A stretch of DNA of 63,735 bases, from NCBI GenBank assembly GCA_030604135.1, contig JAUVWL010000023.1, positions 1 through 63,735 on the forward strand, given 5' to 3'. Positions 58,784-63,735 of the stretch are shown in pieces (the stretch's first letter is position 1; every line of letters starts with the position of its first letter). Origin of the DNA: Burkholderiales bacterium. Its GTDB lineage: Bacteria > Pseudomonadota > Gammaproteobacteria > Burkholderiales > Burkholderiaceae_C. Under the pieces are notes generated by a model, which did not search any database, was not told where the DNA came from, and saw only the letters and a program-made list of their open reading frames with translations. A program made the position numbers and the translations under genes.

Positions 58784-59605
58784 TCAGCGGTTCAGGATCC
58801 AGGGCAGGAGAATGGAAAGGGTATAGGCATTGGCTTGCGGGTTGGGCGGCATGGGCACGTTGCCCCATGCCCCGGATGACCCAAGGTAGATGCGGCTTTC
58901 CAGTTCACCAGGTGGCAGGGGATTCAGTCGATAGCGATCGGCCACCTGCTGAAAGGAAGGGGCACCGATGGGGTTTGTGCCGTCTTCTTGATGACACATC
59001 ATGCAGTTGCTGCGACGAGCAAGGTCCAGCGCATCTTCCAGGGGGGGCTCGGACGTTTGTCTGCAAGTCGGGGCCGAAAAGCTGGCGGCTCTCCAGTAGG
59101 CGCGACCATCCACCGACCGCACGCACTCCAGGAGAATGCTCCCCAGGTGTTCTGGCTCCTCGCTTTCAAGGCGCTCACTCCGGGGGGGCGCTGTTCCGAG
59201 AGGGGTTCGGGCGACGCAGCGCCCTCCGCCTCCCAGAGGTGATGTCCAGCGAATCACTTCTTGTGGGCAAAAGCGATTCAGGGCAACTTGTAGCTCAGGC
59301 GATGGGTTAGGGGCGCGAATGGGAAGGCGTGAAGGCGACTCAAGGTCGGACGTAATTCGCTCGGGTCGGGCGAGTCCCAAGATTTCTGCGGGCGATCTTT
59401 TTGACGACAGGTCGGCCGCTGACAAGTCCCATGGGGCTGGGTCCACCCTCCGGTCCTCGATGACTGAATTCCCTCCGTCGGCCTGACCGGATACAGGCAC
59501 GGCGCCATAGATGGTGGGGGAGCTCTGGCCTCCCCCGCAGGCCACCAGCCATCCCGTGGAAGCCAAAACGGTCAACAGTCGCATGTGTACTTTCATGTCA
59601 TGCAT
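58784..59605 (-). CDS. Lipoprotein with C-terminal c-type cytochrome domain
   Basis: This 273-residue protein has a lipoprotein signal ending at Cys23 (ASTGWLVACGGG). An N-terminal region of about 170 residues has no family I know and contains Cys113, Cys130, Cys161 and Cys181. The C-terminus is a class I cytochrome c of the c551 kind, with heme site C201-MM-C204-H205, then GAPSFQQVADRY and the Met ligand M252 in GAWGNVPMPPNP. It is convergent with the protease gene, 24 bp away, and 33 bp downstream of earP on the same strand. The start may be any of three close ATG codons (59605, 59596, 59584). Confidence 0.82.
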   Translation of the reverse strand: MHDMKVHMRLLTVLASTGWLVACGGGQSSPTIYGAVPVSGQADGGNSVIEDRRVDPAPWDLSAADLSSKRSPAEILGLARPERITSDLESPSRLPIRAPNPSPELQVALNRFCPQEVIRWTSPLGGGGRCVARTPLGTAPPRSERLESEEPEHLGSILLECVRSVDGRAYWRAASFSAPTCRQTSEPPLEDALDLARRSNCMMCHQEDGTNPIGAPSFQQVADRYRLNPLPPGELESRIYLGSSGAWGNVPMPPNPQANAYTLSILLPWILNR

Positions 59606-59638
59606 TCCTCCGTAGCCGCGAAGTATAGAACTTTGAAA

Positions 59639-60787
59639 TTACAAATGGAAACCAGGGGATGTCGTTTTGATGCTCTGGCGAACGTGCAGCAGCAAGGTCT
59701 CAACCAGATCCAGGGGAGGAGAGTTTGTCGCGTGGCCATCCCCTGTTGCGCCGATCCACCCTTCGGGCAGCATGCCTGAGGCGGGGTACCAGCCCGTTGA
59801 GGCGGCAAGACCGTTCCAACTCCGCATCACCGTCGGGAATGGCTCCGCCACCCCCAGCCAGTCCAGGAATGCCTCCAGCTTGGCATGGTGCGCCTGGTCG
59901 TGTTGCGGGTAGATGTGCCAGACAAAGGGCTTGCCGGCCCACAGGGCGCGCACCAGCGAGTCCTCGCCGCGCACGATGTTGAGGTCGCAGGCCCAGAGCA
60001 TTTCGTCGAATCCGGGCTGGTCGACCAGTGGCAGGGGGTGGATGTGCTCGGGGGGCGGGCGCTGCTCGGTCGTCAGCCCGGCCAGGGCGAGCTCCATGGC
60101 CCGGGCTGCACGGCCCGGCGTGACCAGCCAGTGCACCGGTTGCGCCTGCCGGGCGGACTGGGCCAGCAGCGGCGCCAGCGCTGGGGCCGGGTCGTAGCAG
60201 AACAGGCTGACGGCCAGGGCCTCGTCGGGCACGCCGTGTCGCTGGCGCCAGGCCCGTGCGTCAAAGCTGGCCTGACGCTGCGGCAGGTCCTGCTCGCGCA
60301 GCAGGCCGCCGGTGCGCGGCGTGAAGCCCGGGTAGATGAAGGTCTTGGTCAGGCCCCTGAGCGGGCCGCTCATGACCGGAGAGGGCAGGCCGTGGCAGCG
60401 CTCCACCCAGGGCTCGGCGCTCAGGTACTCCAGGTTGATCCAGACCGGCGCCGTTTCACCCCGGCCGATGCGTTCGGCCAGGGCCAGCACCATCTCGTCC
60501 GGCGGGTCGCAAGCGAAGGTCTCGATCCACACGTCGGCCGGTGGCAGTGAGGCCGCCAGGCCGTCGGGCAGCGGGCGGGTCCAGGGGATGACCTCGATTC
60601 CATGCCAGCGCCCCTCCAGCGCACCGGGCGCCATCCAGCGCAGCGGCTCGGGCTCGTCCACCCACAGCCGCACCTGCTGGCCGCGCGCGGCCAGGTCGGT
60701 GCTCAGGCGCCAGCAGACGCCGATGTCACCCAGGTTGTCGACCACATGGCAGAAGATGTCCCAGAGGGCAGGGCGGGGGGCGGTCAC
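59639..60787 (-). CDS. earP: EF-P arginine rhamnosyltransferase EarP
   Basis: EarP moves rhamnose from dTDP-beta-L-rhamnose onto Arg32 of EF-P. The 382-residue product starts MTAPRPALWDIFCHVVDNLG. The GT-B catalytic/donor residues of the family are visible: D17 and D21 (VVDNLGDIGVCWRL, matching the D13/D17 pair of other EarPs), and the C-terminal nucleotide-sugar motif RGEDSLVRALWAGKPFVWHI with its Glu. The usual neighbour efp is about 3.9 kb away, with the protease and cytochrome genes in between. Confidence 0.95.
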   Translation of the reverse strand: MTAPRPALWDIFCHVVDNLGDIGVCWRLSTDLAARGQQVRLWVDEPEPLRWMAPGALEGRWHGIEVIPWTRPLPDGLAASLPPADVWIETFACDPPDEMVLALAERIGRGETAPVWINLEYLSAEPWVERCHGLPSPVMSGPLRGLTKTFIYPGFTPRTGGLLREQDLPQRQASFDARAWRQRHGVPDEALAVSLFCYDPAPALAPLLAQSARQAQPVHWLVTPGRAARAMELALAGLTTEQRPPPEHIHPLPLVDQPGFDEMLWACDLNIVRGEDSLVRALWAGKPFVWHIYPQHDQAHHAKLEAFLDWLGVAEPFPTVMRSWNGLAASTGWYPASGMLPEGWIGATGDGHATNSPPLDLVETLLLHVRQSIKTTSPGFHL

Positions 60788-60816
60788 GGGGTGTCGTTGC
60801 TCGGGCAGGGAATGGG

Positions 60817-60840
60817 CGTTAATATAACAATCGTTAAAAC
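60817..60840 (+). promoter_or_regulatory. AT-rich operator/promoter of the toxin-antitoxin pair
   Basis: Just before the antitoxin ATG is an AT-rich island in GC-rich sequence: the small palindrome GTTA-ATA-TAAC (60818-60828) and a second CGTTAAAAC half-site. It probably combines the -10 box with the autoregulatory site bound by the AbrB-type antitoxin. Confidence 0.5.
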
Positions 60841-60852
60841 ATAGAGGCCATC

Positions 60853-61080
60853 ATGACCGCACTCAAACTCACCCAGATCGGCAATTCGGTGGGACTGATC
60901 CTGCCCAAGGAACTGCTGGCCCGTCTCAAGCTGGAGAAGGGCGACACGGTGTTTGTGACCGAGGCGGCCAATGGTGCGGTGATGATGACACCCTACAGCG
61001 CCGAGTTCGAGGCCCAGATGGACGCGGCGCGCAAGATCATGAAGGAGCGCCGACAGGTGTTGCGGGAACTGGCGAAGTGA
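60853..61080 (+). CDS. AbrB/MazE-family antitoxin
   Basis: This 75-residue protein has an N-terminal SpoVT-AbrB swapped-hairpin DNA-binding domain (LTQIGNSVGLILPKELLARL, then LEKGDTVFV) and a basic helical C-terminus (ARKIMKERRQVLREL) that would block the toxin. Its GTGA stop/start overlap with the Doc gene and their sizes mark a classic toxin-antitoxin pair. Confidence 0.92.
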   Translation: MTALKLTQIGNSVGLILPKELLARLKLEKGDTVFVTEAANGAVMMTPYSAEFEAQMDAARKIMKERRQVLRELAK

Positions 61081-61472
61081 CGGCGCCTTGGGTCTGGCTG
61101 GACCGGCAGGTCATGCTGGCGGTCCACGAAGAACAACTGGCCGAGCATGGGGGGGGCGCCGGCGTGCGCGACGAGGGCTTGTTCGATTCGGCGCTCAACC
61201 GCCCTGTGAACCTGGCCGCCTATGGCGAGCCCGATGTGGCCGCCCTGGCTGCGGCCTACGGGTTTGGTCTGGCGCGCAACCACCGGTTTGTCGACGGCAA
61301 CAAGCGAACGGCTTTTGTGGCCGTGGAGTTGTTTCTCTGGCTCAACGGCTGGCAACTGCTGGCCGACGACGCCAGTTGTGTCCTGACCATGCTGTCCCTG
61401 GCCGCCGGCGACCTGTCCGAAGACGCCTTTGCCCAGTGGCTACGCGACCATGTCCGCCCGCTTGCAGCCTGA
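61077..61472 (+). CDS. doc: Doc-family (Fic-fold) toxin
   Basis: This 131-residue toxin starts at GTG 61077 overlapping the antitoxin stop. The Fic core is H69-RFVDGNKRT ([17 protein letters not shown]), complete with catalytic His and the Lys/Asn/Arg set. The Doc subfamily phosphorylates EF-Tu at Thr382 and stops translation, and is neutralised by its antitoxin. Here the partner is AbrB-type as in many chromosomal doc modules. It lies four bases upstream of uvrC. Confidence 0.93.
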   Translation: MTAPWVWLDRQVMLAVHEEQLAEHGGGAGVRDEGLFDSALNRPVNLAAYGEPDVAALAAAYGFGLARNHRFVDGNKRTAFVAVELFLWLNGWQLLADDASCVLTMLSLAAGDLSEDAFAQWLRDHVRPLAA

Positions 61473-61476
61473 CCGC

Positions 61477-63534
61477 ATGACCGGCACCACCCCTCGCGAA
61501 ACCCCGGCCAGCACAGACAGCCACAGCCCGGCCCTGCTGGCCGAGGTGGCGGCCTTGCCCGGCCTGCCGGGCGTCTACCGCTATTTTGACGCCCAGGGTC
61601 AACTGCTCTACGTGGGCAAGGCGCGCAACCTGAAGAAGCGCGTCAGCAGCTATTTCCAGAAGAGCCACGACGGCACCCGCATCGGCCACATGGTCAGCCG
61701 CATCGCGCGCATGGAGACCACCGTGGTCCGCTCCGAGGCCGAGGCCCTGCTGCTGGAAAACAACCTCATCAAGACGCTGAACCCGCGGTTCAACATCCTG
61801 TTCCGCGACGACAAAAGCTACCCCTACCTCAAGATCACCGGCACGCGCGAGACCTTCCGCACCGCCGGCCCGAAACCGGTGCCCATGCTGGCCTTTCCGC
61901 GCATGGCCTACTACCGCGGGGTGGTCGACCGCCGCCACAGCTACTACGGCCCCTACCCCAGTGCCTGGGCGGTCAAGGAGTCCATCACCCTGCTGCAAAA
62001 GGTCTTCCGTCTGCGCACCTGCGAAGACACGGTGTTCACCAACCGGACGCGGCCCTGCCTGCTCTACCAGATCAAGCGCTGCAGCGGCCCCTGTGTGGAC
62101 CTGATCGACACCGAGGCCTATGGGCGCGATGTGGCCGCTGCCGAGCGTTTCCTGCGCGGCGAGACGCAGGGCGTGCTCGACGAGCTGGAGCAGCGCATGA
62201 TGGCCCATGCCGAGCGGCTCGAATTCGAGCAGGCGGCCGAGATCCGCAACCAGATGACCGCGCTCTCGCGCGTGTTGCACCAGCAGGCCATGGACACCGT
62301 CAGCGACCGCGACGTCGACATCCTGGCGGTGAAGGTGCAGGGCGGCAAGGCCTGTGTCAACCTGGCCATGGTGCGCGGTGGCCGGCATCTGGGCGACCGG
62401 CCGTACTTTCCGGCCCACGTCGACGACGCCACCCAGATCGACGAGGGGCTGGAGGCCGAAGGCGGCGCAGCACCCGAGGGCGACCCCGTGGAGCGGGTGC
62501 ATGTGCGCGTGCTGGAGGCCTTCATTGCCCAGCACTACCTGGGTGCGGCCTTGCCGCACACCCTGGTGACCAGCCACGCGGTGGCCAAGACCCTGATTGA
62601 TGCCGTCGGTGCGCAGGCGGGCAGCCGTCTGCAGGCGGTGCACCAGCCGCGCGAACACCGCCGCGCCTGGCTGGACATGGCGCAGAAAAACGCCGAAATT
62701 GCCCTGGCCCGCTTGCTGGCCGAAGAAGGTTCCCAGCAGGCCCGCACCCGCGCCCTGGCCGAGGCGCTGGCTTTGCCCGACGACAACCTGGACGAACTGC
62801 GCATCGAGTGTTTCGACATTTCTCACACGGCGGGTGAGTCGACCCAGGCGTCCTGCGTGGTGTTCGAAGGGCACAAGATGCAGAACAGCCAGTACCGGCG
62901 CTACAACATCGACGGCATCACGCCCGGCGACGACTACGCCGCCATGCGGCAGGTGCTGCTGCGCCGCTATGGCAAGCTGGCCGAGGCCTTGCGCGCCGAG
63001 CATGAGGGCGAGGCGCCCGCACCCGATTCGCAGCCCGCGGACGAGGGGGGCGGCGATTCGACGACCGAGGCACCCAAAGGGCCGCGTATGCCCGACCTGG
63101 TCCTGATTGACGGGGGCAAGGGCCAGGTCGGCATGGCGCGTGAGGTGTTCCAGCAGCTCGGACTTGATTTGTCGCTGATCGTCGGTGTCGAGAAGGGCGA
63201 AGGCCGCAAGGTGGGTCTGGAAGAGCTGGTGTTTGCCGATGGCCGCGAGAAGGTCTATCTGGGGCACGACTCGGCGGCACTGATGCTGGTGGCACAGATC
63301 CGTGACGAGGCGCACCGCTTCGCCATCACCGGAATGCGGGCGGCACGCGCCAAGGTGCGCACCGGCGGCAGCAAGCTGGAAGACATACCGGGCGTCGGCC
63401 CCCGCAAGCGCGCCCGCCTGCTGCAGCGCTTCGGTGGCATTCGCGGCGTGGCGGCGGCCAGTGCCGAGGACCTGGCCACGGTCGAGGGCATTTCGGCGGA
63501 ACTGGCCGACACCATCTATCGGGCCTTGCATTGA
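61477..63534 (+). CDS. uvrC: Excinuclease ABC subunit UvrC
   Basis: This nucleotide-excision repair endonuclease cuts both sides of a lesion after UvrAB. The 685-residue form from ATG 61477 is longer than E. coli UvrC (610); ATG 61450 is an alternative within doc. The N-terminal GIY-YIG nuclease is [20 protein letters not shown], the Cys-rich loop [15 protein letters not shown] follows, then the UVR (UvrB-contact) segment, the RNase H-like nuclease [20 protein letters not shown], and a C-terminal double HhH ([19 protein letters not shown]). Extra residues lie near 520-550 (Pro/Ala/Asp-rich). The stop codon is the first base of the tandem repeat that follows. Confidence 0.97.
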   Translation: MTGTTPRETPASTDSHSPALLAEVAALPGLPGVYRYFDAQGQLLYVGKARNLKKRVSSYFQKSHDGTRIGHMVSRIARMETTVVRSEAEALLLENNLIKTLNPRFNILFRDDKSYPYLKITGTRETFRTAGPKPVPMLAFPRMAYYRGVVDRRHSYYGPYPSAWAVKESITLLQKVFRLRTCEDTVFTNRTRPCLLYQIKRCSGPCVDLIDTEAYGRDVAAAERFLRGETQGVLDELEQRMMAHAERLEFEQAAEIRNQMTALSRVLHQQAMDTVSDRDVDILAVKVQGGKACVNLAMVRGGRHLGDRPYFPAHVDDATQIDEGLEAEGGAAPEGDPVERVHVRVLEAFIAQHYLGAALPHTLVTSHAVAKTLIDAVGAQAGSRLQAVHQPREHRRAWLDMAQKNAEIALARLLAEEGSQQARTRALAEALALPDDNLDELRIECFDISHTAGESTQASCVVFEGHKMQNSQYRRYNIDGITPGDDYAAMRQVLLRRYGKLAEALRAEHEGEAPAPDSQPADEGGGDSTTEAPKGPRMPDLVLIDGGKGQVGMAREVFQQLGLDLSLIVGVEKGEGRKVGLEELVFADGREKVYLGHDSAALMLVAQIRDEAHRFAITGMRAARAKVRTGGSKLEDIPGVGPRKRARLLQRFGGIRGVAAASAEDLATVEGISAELADTIYRALH

Positions 63535-63735
63535 TCGAGCCCCCACGCTCCGCCGCTGCGCGGGTCGCTGCCCCCCAGGGGGGCTGATCCGGCTGGGGGC
63601 GGCCCGGCGCCGGATCGATCGAGCCCCCGCGCTCCGCCGCTGCGCGGGTCGCTGCCCCCCAGGGGGGCTGATCCGGCTGGGGGCGGCCCGGCGCCGGATC
63701 GATCGAGCCCCCGCGCTCCGCCGCTGCGCGGGTCG
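63533..63735. repeat. 84-bp tandem repeat array starting at the uvrC stop codon
   Basis: Units starting GATCGAGCCCCC begin at 63533, 63617 and 63701, an exact 84-bp period, with the third copy cut by the window end. Units differ at one base (CCCCCACGC in the first, CCCCCGCGC in the others). Each unit has a hairpin GCCCCCC-A-GGGGGGC and a larger stem GATCCGGC...GCCGGATC. The uvrC TGA (63532-63534) lies in the first base pairs of unit one. Confidence 0.9.

Overview
The window reads as chromosome from a high-GC betaproteobacterium of the Burkholderiales, most likely a Comamonadaceae relative near Hydrogenophaga. The inference rests on several things. RpoD is long (782 aa) with an Ala/Lys-rich N-terminus. 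EF-P carries Arg32 and an EarP rhamnosyltransferase gene lies nearby. A PHA phasin is present with PhaR-type sites. Aromatic-ring genes of the LigAB type are present. GC-rich palindromic repeats occur between genes. No rRNA, tRNA, CRISPR array, IS element or prophage was found by eye.

Layout. 1-1319: C-terminal end of a large cadherin/VCBS-repeat surface protein. 1521-5369 (-): heat-shock operon grpE-dnaK-dnaJ behind an essentially perfect sigma-32 promoter. 5531-12466: oxidative/aromatic block with a fumarylacetoacetase-family hydrolase, a three-component P450 system (P450, 2Fe-2S ferredoxin, ferredoxin reductase), a divergent AraC/PobR-like regulator, a LysR regulator, and a LigAB-type extradiol dioxygenase. 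12825-17446 (-): dnaG-rpoD. 17493-25471: acyl-CoA ligase, gamma-glutamyltransferase, an orphan GspE/PilB-type ATPase, a short-chain dehydrogenase, and a Fur-linked iron-binding protein. 25573-34685: patatin lipoprotein, phasin, a class II HDAC-like hydrolase, hotdog thioesterase, nitroreductase, FKBP, 2-hydroxyacid dehydrogenase, RmuC and an MFS permease.

34830-46812 holds two complete but different Mrp (MnhA-G) cation/proton antiporter operons head to tail: a seven-gene A-B-C-D-E-F-G set and a six-gene set with fused AB. 46682-53314: a TetR repressor divergent from an AcrAB-TolC-like efflux operon, with an AcrR-like operator between them. 53278-55729: LOG-family hydrolase, AEC transporter and efp. 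56078-60787: a secreted trypsin-like protease with FG-GAP repeats and a lipoprotein cytochrome c, lying between efp and earP. 60853-63534: an AbrB/Doc toxin-antitoxin pair in line with uvrC. uvrC runs straight into an 84-bp tandem repeat at the window edge.

Most notable for a second look: (i) the same 26-bp operator architecture in front of the short-chain dehydrogenase and the nitroreductase; (ii) paired PhaR-like sites flanking a near-consensus phasin promoter; (iii) an interspersed repeat inserted in frame in the second MrpA and related to the tandem repeat after uvrC; (iv) a nested inverted repeat near 12.5 kb whose small hairpins keep pairing although their sequence differs; (v) the protease/cytochrome pair splitting efp from earP; (vi) the toxin-antitoxin-uvrC arrangement. 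I did not find a clearly new multi-gene defence or biosynthetic system.
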